Below are positions 16,968 to 26,492 of a DNA stretch of 64,000 bases, piece by piece. The notes under the pieces are model-generated. The model saw nothing but the letters and a program-made list of their open reading frames with translations. It was not told the origin of the DNA and did no database searches. The DNA lies in assembly GCF_024734385.1 (NCBI RefSeq), contig NZ_JANHAP010000009.1:1-64000 (forward strand), read 5' to 3'. Source of the DNA: Dasania sp. GY-MA-18 (GTDB lineage: Bacteria > Pseudomonadota > Gammaproteobacteria > Pseudomonadales > Dasaniaceae). The position numbers and the translations under genes are program-made. Numbering within the stretch: position 1 is the first letter of the stretch; the number at the start of each line of letters is the position of its first letter.

Positions 16968-18276
16968 CTATGGACTCTCCTCGGTTTGCAAGTAAAAAAG
17001 ACAAAAAACTTAAGTCGACTGCATATATCTATTCGGCCCTGTGGATACCCACTGACCCAGATGACATTTGCGCGTAAACACCTCATTATTCAGGCGGTCT
17101 CAAACAACCAAAACTGTTATCAGGTCTTATCTACGCACGGTCGATGCCGTTTTCATCTAACTTACTCTGCAATCAAGGATTGCCTCTTAATTTCAACAAC
17201 AGCAAATGTTTTCTTTTTTAGCCATAATAGCCCAAAGCATTCTTGCTTGCTTTGCCGCGTAAGCCACTGCTACAACGTTGTCAGGTTTGTTTTTTCTGAG
17301 TTTCTCTATCCATTCGGTGTGAGCCCCCCTTCCTTTGGTAGACATTAACATTACCGTTCTTGCGCCATGCACCAATAATGTCCGAAGATATATATCACCT
17401 TTCTTCGTGATTCGGCCTAACTTTGATTTTCCACCAGATGAGTATTGCCTTGGCACCAAACCCAGCCATGCTGAAAATTGCCTACCATTCTTAAACGTTC
17501 TTGTATCTCCAGTTGTAGCCACCACTGCCGAAGCTGTTAGTGCGCCAATGCCATCCATTTTCAGTAACTCTTTAGAAACAGGATTAGAACGCGCCCATCG
17601 CTCGATTATTTTGTCAAATTGTGCAATTCGATCTTCTTCTCTCAATACCGCTGCATAGAGGTCATGTATGATCTCTGCTAGTAGAGGGGAAAGACGTCCT
17701 TCTCCTAATACCACAGACAGTTCTTTTTTACATTTCGCTCGTCCCTGGCTGAATACATAACCAAATTCTGCTAAGTGCCCTCTGATTTGATTCATTAACG
17801 CTGTTCTCGTAGAGATGCTTTTTGAGCGCACTCTATGCACTACGAGTATTTCTTGTTGGGCCTCTGTTTTAATGGCAACAAACCTAGCATTAGGCCTGCC
17901 TATAGCTTCACAAATTGCGGCAGCATCGTTTAAATCATTCTTCTCCTTAATCAGGTAAGGTTTAACGTATTTTGGGGCTATTAGATGTACATTATGCCCT
18001 AGTTTGCTTAATTCTCTTCCCCAATAATTACTGCTACCACATGACTCAATACCGATTGTTGCAGGAGGTAACTGTGCAAAAAATCTGAGCATGCTCTGGC
18101 GCTTTAACTTTTTCTTTAAGGAGTTATTACCATACTGGTCGACGCCGTAAGCGACAAAAATGTTTTTAGCAATATCTAACCCTATACGAACTGTTGCGTT
18201 TTTCATGATTCCTTCTCCTTTCAGAGTGACACTCAAAGGGTAGACGCTGAAGGTAGAGGAGAGTCCATGTCATTAT
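16968..18276 (+). mobile_element. IS110-family (IS1111-like) insertion sequence in hupL
   Basis: The element spans about 1.31 kb between the two hupL pieces. Sub-terminal perfect 13-bp inverted repeats are present: ATGGACTCTCCTC at 16970-16982 and its reverse complement at 18256-18268. Sub-terminal repeats plus a DEDD transposase on the opposite strand fit the IS1111 subgroup. The trinucleotide TAT occurs at both junctions (16965-16967 and 18274-18276), so the exact ends are uncertain by 3 bases. Host sequence rejoins in frame. Confidence 0.88.
17193..18206 (-). CDS. IS110-family transposase (DEDD, Tnp_IS1111-like)
   Basis: The 337-residue product starts at ATG 18206 (M-K-N-A-T-V-R-I-G-L-D-I-A-K), with GGAG a few bases upstream; the in-frame start at 18236 has less support. 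The N-terminal RuvC-like DEDD domain shows G-L-D-I-A-K, I-G-I-E-S-C-G-S-S and K-N-D-L-N-D-A. The C-terminal transposase_20 domain has M-D-G-I-G-A-L-T-A and F-S-A-W-L-G-L-V-P-R-Q-Y-S-S-G-G-K, with the catalytic Ser region. It is full length with no visible lesion, so the element may still be mobile. Confidence 0.92.
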   Translation of the reverse strand: MKNATVRIGLDIAKNIFVAYGVDQYGNNSLKKKLKRQSMLRFFAQLPPATIGIESCGSSNYWGRELSKLGHNVHLIAPKYVKPYLIKEKNDLNDAAAICEAIGRPNARFVAIKTEAQQEILVVHRVRSKSISTRTALMNQIRGHLAEFGYVFSQGRAKCKKELSVVLGEGRLSPLLAEIIHDLYAAVLREEDRIAQFDKIIERWARSNPVSKELLKMDGIGALTASAVVATTGDTRTFKNGRQFSAWLGLVPRQYSSGGKSKLGRITKKGDIYLRTLLVHGARTVMLMSTKGRGAHTEWIEKLRKNKPDNVVAVAYAAKQARMLWAIMAKKENICCC

Positions 18277-18925
18277 TCGTGGCTAAAGAGTCCCCGTTGG
18301 CGGGGCAAGCCGATGGAGGTGGGTCCCTTGGCTCGGGTACTGATGATGTATGCCACCGGCGATGCGCAGGCCAGAGAATTGGTTGACAGCTCGTTAAGCC
18401 TGCTGAAGCTGGATCAGCGCGCGCTGTTTTCAACTTTGGGCCGCACATTGGCGCGCGCGTTAGAAACGAAAATCCTGTGTGACAATCTGCAGAGCTGGTA
18501 TGACCGTTTGGTCGCCAACATTAAACAGGGTGACACCCGAACCTTCAATGAGCGGTATTTTGATCCTGCTTATTGGCCTAAGGAAGGCAAAGGTATTGGC
18601 ATCATGGAAGCCCCACGGGGGGCACTCGGTCATTGGATCGTGATGAAAGACGGCCTGATCGATAACTACCAATGTGTGGTGCCAACCACATGGAATGCGG
18701 GTCCGCGTGACCCCAATGGGCAGACGGGAGCCTATGAGGCTGCGTTGCAAGATAACCATACCTTGGTCGATCAAGCACAGCCGCTCGAAATTTTACGTAC
18801 CTTGCACAGTTTTGATCCGTGTTTAGCGTGTGCGGTTCACCTGATGGACGCACACGGCAATGAGCAACTAAAAGTCAAAATCCGATGAATTTGGCTGTCC
18901 CACAAACAACACTTTGGAGAATGAA

Positions 18926-19150
18926 ATGGACAATATAACGACCCGTCGACAGGCACAAAAAAGCCTTGGTCGTCTCTATCTATTACTAGGTATCAGTGGT
19001 CTGTTGCCGGCTGTGTTTGCGCATGTTGGCCCTGTCGGCGAACACATTCATTATGCCGGGGCGGCGCTTCACACTTTAGTGCTGATAGCGCTCGCTGTGG
19101 CAACACTTGTGTCGACGGGTCTGTACTTAACCCGTAAAAGAACACCGTAG
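18926..19150 (+). CDS. Small two-helix membrane protein in the hydrogenase operon
   Basis: The 74-residue product starts at ATG 18926 with GGAGA at 18916-18920. It has a short polar N-terminus, two hydrophobic helices (about residues 17-34 and 45-66) and a basic C-terminus (T-R-K-R-T-P). His residues occur between the helices (G-E-H-I-H-Y-A-G-A-A-L-H). I do not recognise the family. Its place between the large subunit and hypC, where membrane components sometimes occur, suggests a small anchor or accessory subunit, but the evidence is position only. Confidence 0.6.
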   Translation: MDNITTRRQAQKSLGRLYLLLGISGLLPAVFAHVGPVGEHIHYAGAALHTLVLIALAVATLVSTGLYLTRKRTP

Positions 19151-19159
19151 GGGAATGCG

Positions 19160-19387
19160 ATGTGCTTGTCCATACCCATGCAAATCGTCGACATTGACGG
19201 GTTAACCGCGCAGTGTACTGCCAAAGGTGTCAATCGTTCAGTCAGCCTGTTTTTGCTGCAAGATACGCCGTTGGTAGAAGGCGACTATGTCATGGTGCAT
19301 GTGGGGTATGCGCTTGAACGTATTTCCCTGGAAGACGCCCAAGTCACCTGGGCGTTACTGGATGATATGGTTTCAGCAGATGCATGA
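19160..19387 (+). CDS. hypC: Hydrogenase maturation factor HypC
   Basis: The 75-residue protein begins M-C-L-S-I-P, the defining HypC/HupF N-terminus whose Cys2 carries the Fe(CN)2CO unit together with HypD. The body shows the small OB-fold pattern (V-x-x-G-D-Y-V-M-V-H-V-G-Y-A-L) and ends acidic. It starts the maturation set hypC-A-B-D-F-E and overlaps hypA by 8 bases. It is intact, although both structural genes upstream are broken. Confidence 0.93.
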   Translation: MCLSIPMQIVDIDGLTAQCTAKGVNRSVSLFLLQDTPLVEGDYVMVHVGYALERISLEDAQVTWALLDDMVSADA

Positions 19388-19769
19388 GTTCAGTATTTGC
19401 CAGAGTGTGCTTGAGCAAGTTGAACAGATAACCCGGCGTCATCATGCCCGGCGCGTAACGCGTATCGTACTCAGCGTGGGCCCGCTGTCCGGGGTGGTTG
19501 ACGTACTGCTACAACGAGCCTTTGACGCATTGCGCCTTGGCAGTGTGGCTGAAACGGCTGTTCTGGATATTCACACACCAGCAGTCATTGTGGCGTGCCC
19601 GTCGTGTAAAAAAGAGTCCCGCGTACCGACTAACCGATTACTCTGCCCACACTGCCAACAATGGCAGACAACGTTGGTCAGCGGAGATGAGCTGGTGTTA
19701 TTGCGCATTGAATTTGCCCCTAACACCTTGTCTGACAATGGTCATTCTGTGGAGAACGAACATGTGTAA
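19380..19769 (+). CDS. hypA: Hydrogenase nickel incorporation protein HypA
   Basis: The 129-residue protein starts M-H-E-F-S-I, where His2 is the nickel ligand. A zinc site is present as C-P-S-C-K and C-P-H-C-Q around residues 74-94. The start ATG 19380 overlaps the end of hypC, and the earlier in-frame start at 19287 would remove the conserved N-terminus, so it is rejected. The last 20 residues are a polar extension. HypA delivers nickel with HypB. The stop overlaps hypB by 8 bases. Confidence 0.92.
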   Translation: MHEFSICQSVLEQVEQITRRHHARRVTRIVLSVGPLSGVVDVLLQRAFDALRLGSVAETAVLDIHTPAVIVACPSCKKESRVPTNRLLCPHCQQWQTTLVSGDELVLLRIEFAPNTLSDNGHSVENEHV

Positions 19770-20544
19770 CACCTGTGGTTGTGATGCCAACGATCATCAA
19801 CACAAACATCATGCGCCTTCAGCATCGGTTCCGGAGAGTTCGGAGTTGTATACCGCTATTCTGCAACCTGACGAGATCGTAGCAGCCAGGAATCGGCAGC
19901 AGTTCGAGCATCACCGAGTGCTGGTAGTGAATCTGATGTCGTCGCCGGGCAGCGGCAAAACCCAGCTGATCGAACAGACTATCCAGACACTGAACGATGA
20001 AATTACAATCGCCGTTATTGAAGGGGACCTGGACACCGAAAACGATGCCCTGCGCATTCGTCGCCATGGCGTTCAAGCCGAGCAAATCACCACTGGCACA
20101 GCCTGCCACCTGGATGCGGCGATGATTGAAACCGTATTGCCGAAGTTCTCACTCGATACCATTGATATTCTCTTTATTGAAAATGTCGGTAATTTGATTT
20201 GCCCGGCCTGTTTTGATCTGGGCCAGGATGCCAACGTGGTGTTGTTATCGGTACCCGAAGGGGATGATAAGCCGGAAAAATACCCGGTCATGTTTCGCGC
20301 CGCTGATCTGATGCTGATCACCAAAACGGACTACCTGCCCGTCGCGACGGCATTTTCAATCCACCGGGCGACGCAGTCATTTCGAAACGTAGGTGGTCGA
20401 GCCCCTGTGCAGGAACTGGCGGCGCCGTTGGATAGAGGGGTGTCAGCATGGATTGACTGGCTGTTGAGCGCCTATGCACAGAAATTCACTGCACTATCCA
20501 CCCCATCACCCTCGGAGACCGCTGATGCGCCGCCAAAGTGTTGA
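19762..20544 (+). CDS. hypB: Hydrogenase nickel incorporation GTPase HypB
   Basis: The 260-residue protein starts M-C-N-T-C-G-C-D, the high-affinity N-terminal nickel motif, then a short His cluster (H-Q-H-K-H-H). The GTPase core has the P-loop S-S-P-G-S-G-K-T, E-G-D-L-D-T-E-N-D and the family C-P-A-C-F-D-L-G segment with the metal Cys, then T-K-T-D-Y-L. It is a standard SIMIBI GTPase of nickel insertion. The start ATG 19762 overlaps hypA and the end overlaps hypD by 20 bases. Confidence 0.93.
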   Translation: MCNTCGCDANDHQHKHHAPSASVPESSELYTAILQPDEIVAARNRQQFEHHRVLVVNLMSSPGSGKTQLIEQTIQTLNDEITIAVIEGDLDTENDALRIRRHGVQAEQITTGTACHLDAAMIETVLPKFSLDTIDILFIENVGNLICPACFDLGQDANVVLLSVPEGDDKPEKYPVMFRAADLMLITKTDYLPVATAFSIHRATQSFRNVGGRAPVQELAAPLDRGVSAWIDWLLSAYAQKFTALSTPSPSETADAPPKC

Positions 20545-21649
20545 AACATTAATAGCAGGGCTTGATGCGATGCATCCCGAGCGCCCCTTTCGGGTAATGA
20601 ATGTCTGTGGTGGGCATGAACGGAGCATCACCCAGGCAGGGCTGCGTAGTCTGTTGGATAAGCATATCGAACTGATTCCCGGACCAGGATGCCCGGTATG
20701 CATTTGTCCTGAAGAGGACATTGCGCAAGCAATCCACCTGGCGTTAAACGAACAGGTTATCCTGCTGAGTTTTGGCGATATGTTGCGGGTACCCGTTTTT
20801 TCACACACCGAAGGGCCACGGTCATTGTTAGCAGCAAGAAGCCAAGGGGCGGATGTCCGACCGGTGGCAAGCCCGCTGGATGCGGTGGCCATCGCACGTG
20901 CGAACGTCACACAACAGGTCGTGTTTTTTGCCGCAGGGTTTGAAACGACCATGGCACCGGTGGCGGCGATGGTGGCCGAAGGTGTGCCGGATAACTTAAC
21001 CGTGTTGCTGTCGGGTCGATTAACCTGGCCTGCGGTCGCCATGCTGTTGAGCAATGACGAACAGGCCTTCGACGCACTGATTGCGCCGGGGCACGTTGCC
21101 ACGATCATGGGCTCGGACGAATGGGCTTTTGTAGCCGAACAGCATGGGCTGCCCACAGCCATTGCCGGCTTTCATGGTGAAAGTGTGCTTGCGGCACTGC
21201 AATGTCTCTTGCAACAACGCTCTGACAATCGCGCACAGCTAGTGAATTGTTACCCCGAAGTGGTAAAACCGCAGGGCAATACCCAAGCGCAGCAATTACT
21301 GCGTGAAGTGATGGTGGTATCAGCGGCGAACTGGCGGGGGATTGGTGTCGTGGAGGACTCTGGATTTACCCTGCGCCCTGAATTCGCCACTGTTAATGCC
21401 CGTGTGCGGTTTTCCGAACTCACTGACCAAAGCAGTTTTACCCCGTTAGCTCCTCCGGCAGGGGCGCGCTGCGCTGATGTGGTACTGGGACGGTTATACC
21501 CGGATCAATGCCCGCTATTTGGCAACGAGTGTACGCCCAGGCACCCGATTGGCCCTTGTATGGTCTCGGATGAGGGAGCTTGCCGGATATGGATGAGTAG
21601 TGGCATGCGCAGTGTTGATGAGTCCAAGCCAACACCGGAAGGGGTTTAA
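20525..21649 (+). CDS. hypD: Hydrogenase Fe-CN/CO ligand assembly protein HypD
   Basis: The 374-residue protein starts at ATG 20525 inside the end of hypB. It shows the family motifs N-V-C-G-G-H-E (redox/iron Cys), P-G-P-G-C-P-V-C and, near the C-terminus, the Cys residues of the [4Fe-4S] cluster (C-P-L-F-G-N-E-C and later G-P-C-M-V-S-D-E-G-A-C). With HypC it builds the Fe(CN)2CO cofactor from carbamoyl phosphate-derived cyanide delivered by HypF/HypE. The length is normal and no lesion is visible. Confidence 0.93.
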   Translation: MRRQSVETLIAGLDAMHPERPFRVMNVCGGHERSITQAGLRSLLDKHIELIPGPGCPVCICPEEDIAQAIHLALNEQVILLSFGDMLRVPVFSHTEGPRSLLAARSQGADVRPVASPLDAVAIARANVTQQVVFFAAGFETTMAPVAAMVAEGVPDNLTVLLSGRLTWPAVAMLLSNDEQAFDALIAPGHVATIMGSDEWAFVAEQHGLPTAIAGFHGESVLAALQCLLQQRSDNRAQLVNCYPEVVKPQGNTQAQQLLREVMVVSAANWRGIGVVEDSGFTLRPEFATVNARVRFSELTDQSSFTPLAPPAGARCADVVLGRLYPDQCPLFGNECTPRHPIGPCMVSDEGACRIWMSSGMRSVDESKPTPEGV

Positions 21650-21650
21650 C

Positions 21651-23993
21651 GTGACGTTGCAAACCATCGTGTCACCGCTGATCCCTCAGCCTGCTGATAG
21701 TGCGGCTCAATTGGCATGTTTTATGGGTATCGTACAGGGGGTAGGGTTTCGGCCGTTTGTGTATCGTCTGGCCATTGGCTACGGGTTGACCGGGTGGGTG
21801 CAAAATCGGGTGGGCGCTGTCTATGTCCATGTCGAGGGTGATCGTGCTTGTCTGAACACGTTTTTTCAAGAAATTGTCGTTAACGCGCCAGGTCATGCGT
21901 CACCCTTGCTGCACACGCTTCAGGACGTACCCGTTCGTCATTATGACAACTTTGCGGTGTTGAGAAGCGCGAGTGAATCCCATGGCCCCATTACTGTGCC
22001 TCAGGATACCTACCTGTGCACCGCTTGTATTAGCGAGTTCAACACGCCTGAAAATCCGCGTTATCAGTATCCTTTTATTAACTGTAGTCATTGTGGTCCG
22101 CGTTATTCCATTATTACCGGGATGCCTTATGACCGATCCAATACGTCAATGACCGCTTTTTCCCTGTGTACACGTTGTGAGGCAGAATACAGTGACCCGA
22201 CTAATCGCCGTTTTCATGCTGAACCCATTGCCTGTCCGACCTGTGGTCCGAAGCTAACGGTCAAGGATCATACTGGCCATGATCTTGGTGTGGAAAGCAC
22301 ATCGGTGGTGTCTTTTATCGCTGAACAACTCACCGCTGGTGCCATTGTCGCGATGAAAAGTGTTGGTGGCTACCATTTATTGTGTGATGCCACCAATGAC
22401 ACGGTCGTGAGGCAATTGCGTTTGAAAAAAAACAGATTGCATAAGCCGTTTGCTGTGATGTATCCCGAGCCACAGGGCAACGCTGTCTCTACGATGTTGG
22501 CATCCGATGTCTCGTTTACTGACGACGAGTGGCGCACACTTTGCAGCGATAGCCGTCCCGTCGTCCTGTTGCCTAAACGGGCATCATCACTACTTGCTGA
22601 CGATGTAGCGCCAGCGCTTGCCTGCCACGGCGTTATGCTGCCTTGCAGTGCACTGCACCGATCGGTGTTGGATATGGTTAACCGTCCCCTTATCGCGACC
22701 TCTGCCAATCTTAGCGGTGAGCCAGTCGTTATCAATGAGCAAGCGGCGCACAAAAAGCTGCGTGGCATTGCCGATTATTATGTGCATCACGATCGCCCGA
22801 TAGTGCGGCCTCTTGATGACAGCGTAATAAAAACGTCAGCCGGTGCATTGCGCCCAATACGGATTGGGCGGGGAATCGCTCCTCTGGAATTGACCTTGCC
22901 GGTGGCCATTGACCGGCCAACCCTCGCCGTCGGTGCACACCAGAAAAATACGGTATCGCTCGCCTGGAATGACCGCTTGGTGGTATCACCACACATAGGT
23001 GATTTGACGTCAGTGGCCAGTCAACAGCTGTTTGATGAAACCATTACCGATCTGCAGCGATTGTATGGAGTCTGTGCTGAAGTGGTGGTTTGCGATAAGC
23101 ATTCCGGCTATGCCTCCACTCGATGGGCGGAATGCTCTGGCCTGGACGTAATGCGTGTCCAGCATCATGAGGCTCATGCATCGGCCTGGGCATTTGAATA
23201 CGGCGTGACCGAGGCCAGTGTTGTATTTGTTTGGGATGGTGTTGGGCTGGGTAACGACGGTCATTTGTGGGGAGGCGAAGTGTTTTATGGTACCCCCGGG
23301 CACTGGCGCAGAATGGTCTCCTTCAAACCCTTTACACTTCAAGGCGCTGAGCAAGCAGGACGAGCGCCATGGCGAAGTGCAGCGGCGTTATGCTGGCAGG
23401 AAGGTGTGTTGTGGCCGGGGTTGGAACACTGCGATCCTGATGGATGGGTGCACCATGCCTGGCAACAGTCTATTAACTGTCATTCGTCGTCGTCCGCCGG
23501 CCGCTTGTTTGATGCCGCTGCAGCCTTCGGTTTGGCGGTGTACACGACCACGTATGAAGCGCAGGGACCGATGATGTTCGAGTCATTGGTTACAGACAAA
23601 CCTGCAACGATCTCACTACCGATAGTACCTGTCAACGATAGCTTTTGGCAGATTGATTGGGCCCCTTTATTGCCCCTGTTACTGGATACTCAGTGTTCCG
23701 CCAAGCACAAGGCAGAGATTTTTCATGCTTCGATGGCAGGTGTAGTCAGTGAGGTTATTGGGCTGTTGGGTCCCCATTTTCCCTTTGAGTGCGTGGGGCT
23801 TACTGGCGGAGTCTTTCAAAACCAGACGTTAGTGTCCTGGATACAGGACACCACGGAAGACCAGGTGTTCAAAATCACGCTACCCCAAGAATTACCCGTT
23901 AACGACGGGGCCATTAGCATTGGACAAATCGTTGAGCACATTGCCACATCCACATGTATGTGCAATGCCTTAACGACGGAGATGACAGAATGA
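21651..23993 (+). CDS. hypF: Carbamoyltransferase HypF
   Basis: The 780-residue protein starts most likely at GTG 21651 (AAGGGG just upstream), one base after the hypD stop. Domains in order are an acylphosphatase-like domain with G-I-V-Q-G-V-G-F-R-P-F-V, paired zinc-finger motifs (C-T-A-C, C-S-H-C, C-T-R-C, C-P-T-C, about residues 123-200), a YrdC-like domain, and a Kae1-like C-terminal domain with V-Q-H-H-E-A-H-A-S-A. HypF makes carbamoyl adenylate and passes the carbamoyl group to the HypE C-terminal Cys. The length matches the family (about 750-780). Confidence 0.93.
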   Translation: MTLQTIVSPLIPQPADSAAQLACFMGIVQGVGFRPFVYRLAIGYGLTGWVQNRVGAVYVHVEGDRACLNTFFQEIVVNAPGHASPLLHTLQDVPVRHYDNFAVLRSASESHGPITVPQDTYLCTACISEFNTPENPRYQYPFINCSHCGPRYSIITGMPYDRSNTSMTAFSLCTRCEAEYSDPTNRRFHAEPIACPTCGPKLTVKDHTGHDLGVESTSVVSFIAEQLTAGAIVAMKSVGGYHLLCDATNDTVVRQLRLKKNRLHKPFAVMYPEPQGNAVSTMLASDVSFTDDEWRTLCSDSRPVVLLPKRASSLLADDVAPALACHGVMLPCSALHRSVLDMVNRPLIATSANLSGEPVVINEQAAHKKLRGIADYYVHHDRPIVRPLDDSVIKTSAGALRPIRIGRGIAPLELTLPVAIDRPTLAVGAHQKNTVSLAWNDRLVVSPHIGDLTSVASQQLFDETITDLQRLYGVCAEVVVCDKHSGYASTRWAECSGLDVMRVQHHEAHASAWAFEYGVTEASVVFVWDGVGLGNDGHLWGGEVFYGTPGHWRRMVSFKPFTLQGAEQAGRAPWRSAAALCWQEGVLWPGLEHCDPDGWVHHAWQQSINCHSSSSAGRLFDAAAAFGLAVYTTTYEAQGPMMFESLVTDKPATISLPIVPVNDSFWQIDWAPLLPLLLDTQCSAKHKAEIFHASMAGVVSEVIGLLGPHFPFECVGLTGGVFQNQTLVSWIQDTTEDQVFKITLPQELPVNDGAISIGQIVEHIATSTCMCNALTTEMTE

Positions 23994-25006
23994 CAGAAGA
24001 ATACATTTCATTGGCACACGGCAACGGTGGTCGTCTGACGCGTGAATTGATAGACAAGGTATTTGTCCAATATGGCCAACACCCTTTGCTCGATACCGTA
24101 AACGATGCGGCCACGATGTCTCTGCCTAACCAGACGATTTGCATGACCACTGACAGCTTTACCGTACAACCGCTGGAATTCCCTGGGGGTAATGTAGGGT
24201 CTTTGGCTGTTCATGGTACCGTAAATGACCTATCGGTCAGCGGGGCAACTCCTTTGTATCTAAGCACCAGTTTTATTATTGAGGAAGGTGTCTCGATGGC
24301 GTGTCTGATTCGGGTGGTAAAGGCGATGGCAGAGGCTGCCCACAAAGCCAATGTCAGTATTGTGACCGGGGATACCAAAGTGGTGCCTAAGGGACAGGGT
24401 GGTGGTATTTATATCAACACTGCAGGGATTGGCCTAAAAAGGACTCATACCCAATTTGACATCAAGCGCCTATCTGCAGGCGATCATATTGTGGTCAGCG
24501 GACCGATTGGTGATCACGGCGTTGCTGTGCTACTGGCAAGAGACGAGTTTGGTTTGGACAGTCAGCTCATCTCTGACTGCGCATCTGTCTATCCATTCGT
24601 TGAAGCTATCGATACCATCGACGGCGTAAAATTCCTGCGTGACCCCACTCGTGGCGGAATTGCCATGGCTATGCACGAAATGGCACAAGCGACCAATTTA
24701 TCCATCCGATTAAATGAAGCAGCTATACCTTTGAGTGGGCAGGTTGAATCAGTTTGCAACATGCTTGGTTTCGATCCCTATTACCTGGCCTGTGAAGGGC
24801 GCGTTGTCGCCGTGGTAGCCCCGGAAGTGAGTGAAGAAGTAGTCAGGCGTTGGCAGGTCTGCGAACACGGGCAAAATGCAGCGACCATCGGTGAAGTGTT
24901 ACCCCGCCAAGAACAATATCACTGCCCTGTTAGTTTAGTCACCCACATCGGAGGCGAGCGGCTGTTGGATGAATTGGAGGATGATCCTCTGCCCCGTATC
25001 TGTTAG
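23990..25006 (+). CDS. hypE: Hydrogenase maturation dehydratase HypE
   Basis: The 338-residue AIR-synthase-like protein starts at ATG 23990, overlapping hypF (ATGA). It has L-A-H-G-N-G-G near the start, the family segments D-S-F-T-V-Q-P-L-E-F-P-G-G and T-G-D-T-K-V-V, and ends in P-R-I-C, whose Cys receives the carbamoyl group to become a thiocyanate. It is intact and the last gene of the hyp operon. Confidence 0.94.
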   Translation: MTEEYISLAHGNGGRLTRELIDKVFVQYGQHPLLDTVNDAATMSLPNQTICMTTDSFTVQPLEFPGGNVGSLAVHGTVNDLSVSGATPLYLSTSFIIEEGVSMACLIRVVKAMAEAAHKANVSIVTGDTKVVPKGQGGGIYINTAGIGLKRTHTQFDIKRLSAGDHIVVSGPIGDHGVAVLLARDEFGLDSQLISDCASVYPFVEAIDTIDGVKFLRDPTRGGIAMAMHEMAQATNLSIRLNEAAIPLSGQVESVCNMLGFDPYYLACEGRVVAVVAPEVSEEVVRRWQVCEHGQNAATIGEVLPRQEQYHCPVSLVTHIGGERLLDELEDDPLPRIC

Positions 25007-25127
25007 CGAATCGATGATAAAAACGACAACCGTTTATTTCACGGATACCTTTATGTCTTAAATAGAGTACTTGTACACAGTAAATTCTATGAAATAGCAC
25101 TAATTCAGAGTTCTAAAAGAGTTGATT

Positions 25128-26492
25128 ATGAATAATTTAATAGCGCACGCGAACGAAAAAATTGAGATGTTTAACCAAGGTATTGTAGAAAGAAACCCCG
25201 CTGAATATGAATTTCATCAGGCTGTTAGAGAGTTTACTGAATCAGTGATTCCCTTTTTGATGAATCATGAAAAATACTCTGACGGTCATATATTGGAGCG
25301 TATGACTGAGCCTGACAGGATTGTGATTTTCAGGGTGTGCTGGGAAAACGATGAAGGCCATATCTGTTGCAACCGAGCGTGGCGTGTACAGTTTAATAAC
25401 TCAATTGGTCCCTATAAAGGCGGGTTGCGCTTTCACCCCAATGTATCCCAAGGTGTATTGAAGTTTTTGGGTTTTGAACAGGTCTACAAAAATGCGTTAA
25501 CAGGCTTGCCTATGGGCGGTGCGAAGGGCGGAAGTAACTTCGATCCAAAAGGAAAAAGTGATCGGGAAGTGATGCGTTTTTGTCAATCACTTATGACTGA
25601 GCTGTCTCGCCATATCGGTGAAGATACTGATATACCCGCTGGGGATATTGGTGTGGGGGCACGAGAAATAAGTTATTTATTTGGCCAATACAAGCGACTA
25701 AACAACCGATTTGTGGGTACATTGACGGGAAAGGGGCTTTCCTTTGGCGGCAGTTTAATCAGAGCCGAAGCGACAGGCTACGGCGTCGTCTATTTCACGC
25801 AACATGTTTTGCATCAACATGGTCAATCTTTTTCAGACAAGACTGCTGTCATTTCGGGTTCAGGTAATGTCGCCTTATTTTGTGCGGAAAAATTGATTCA
25901 TCTGGGGGTAAAGGTTGTCACACTGTCAGATTCCAGTGGTTTTATTCACGACCCTGATGGTATTGATCTTGAAAAACTACATTGGTTGAGAGAGTTAAAG
26001 TTCAACAAAAGGGGACGTATCAGTGAATATGCGCAGCAGTTCAGTACAGCCAAGTATTATCCGGACCAACGTCCCTGGGTCATTCCGGGGGATATGGCAT
26101 TTCCCTGTGCCACCCAAAATGAGCTGGACTTGAACGATGCAAAAGCACTGGTAAGCAACCATATTCTGGTCGTTGCTGAAGGGGCAAACATGCCCTGTAC
26201 ATTGGAAGCAGTGAGGTTTTTCGAAGAAAAAGAGGTGCTATTTGCACCTGCTAAAGCGGCTAACGCGGGCGGTGTTGCTGTTTCCGGGCTGGAGCAAAGT
26301 CAAAATTCACAACGGTTTGCGTGGTCTAGAGAAGAAGTTGATGAACGATTGCAGCAGATCATGGCACACATTCATAAACAATGTGTTGAATACGGTAAGG
26401 GAGAAGGCGATACCATTAACTACGTTAATGGTGCCAATATTGGGGGGTTTGTAAAAGTGGCTGAGGCAATGCTTGCGTATGGGATCGCATAA
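25128..26492 (+). CDS. gdhA: NADP-specific glutamate dehydrogenase
   Basis: The 454-residue protein is a hexameric class I glutamate dehydrogenase that makes glutamate from 2-oxoglutarate and ammonia. Motifs include P-Y-K-G-G-L-R-F-H, L-P-M-G-G-A-K-G-G (catalytic Lys region), D-I-P-A-G-D-I-G-V-G-A-R-E-I and a Rossmann G-S-G-N-V-A. ATG 25128 matches the family start; its ribosome binding site is weak. It follows hypE by about 120 bases but its function is unrelated to hydrogenase. Whether it belongs to the same transferred block is unclear. Confidence 0.94.
   Translation: MNNLIAHANEKIEMFNQGIVERNPAEYEFHQAVREFTESVIPFLMNHEKYSDGHILERMTEPDRIVIFRVCWENDEGHICCNRAWRVQFNNSIGPYKGGLRFHPNVSQGVLKFLGFEQVYKNALTGLPMGGAKGGSNFDPKGKSDREVMRFCQSLMTELSRHIGEDTDIPAGDIGVGAREISYLFGQYKRLNNRFVGTLTGKGLSFGGSLIRAEATGYGVVYFTQHVLHQHGQSFSDKTAVISGSGNVALFCAEKLIHLGVKVVTLSDSSGFIHDPDGIDLEKLHWLRELKFNKRGRISEYAQQFSTAKYYPDQRPWVIPGDMAFPCATQNELDLNDAKALVSNHILVVAEGANMPCTLEAVRFFEEKEVLFAPAKAANAGGVAVSGLEQSQNSQRFAWSREEVDERLQQIMAHIHKQCVEYGKGEGDTINYVNGANIGGFVKVAEAMLAYGIA

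Larger units (their letters stand above)
15639..18888 (+). pseudogene. hupL: [NiFe]-hydrogenase large subunit, split by an IS110-type insertion
   Basis: The catalytic subunit is encoded in two pieces, 15639-16967 (443 codons) and 18277-18888 (203 codons plus stop). Removing the element between them restores the frame across the conserved N-S-Y-S-W-L-K-S-P-R-W motif and M-E-V-G-P-L-A-R-V. The 5' piece has the first Ni-ligand motif R-I-C-G-V-C-T (residues 64-70). The 3' piece has the last one, D-P-C-L-A-C-A-V-H, followed by a 14-residue tail for the maturation protease. As it stands, translation runs into the element and ends at about 17348 without the C-terminal nickel ligands, so the enzyme cannot be made. 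Residues of about 88-154 are a Met/His/Gly/Pro-rich insertion not found in standard large subunits. The rejoined length of about 646 residues exceeds the usual roughly 600 for that reason. Confidence 0.92.

Noticed and set aside
15639-17348. A 569-residue hydrogenase-like protein as a real variant
   Set aside because: Its last 126 residues are encoded by the insertion element and have no hydrogenase similarity; the true C-terminus resumes at 18277.
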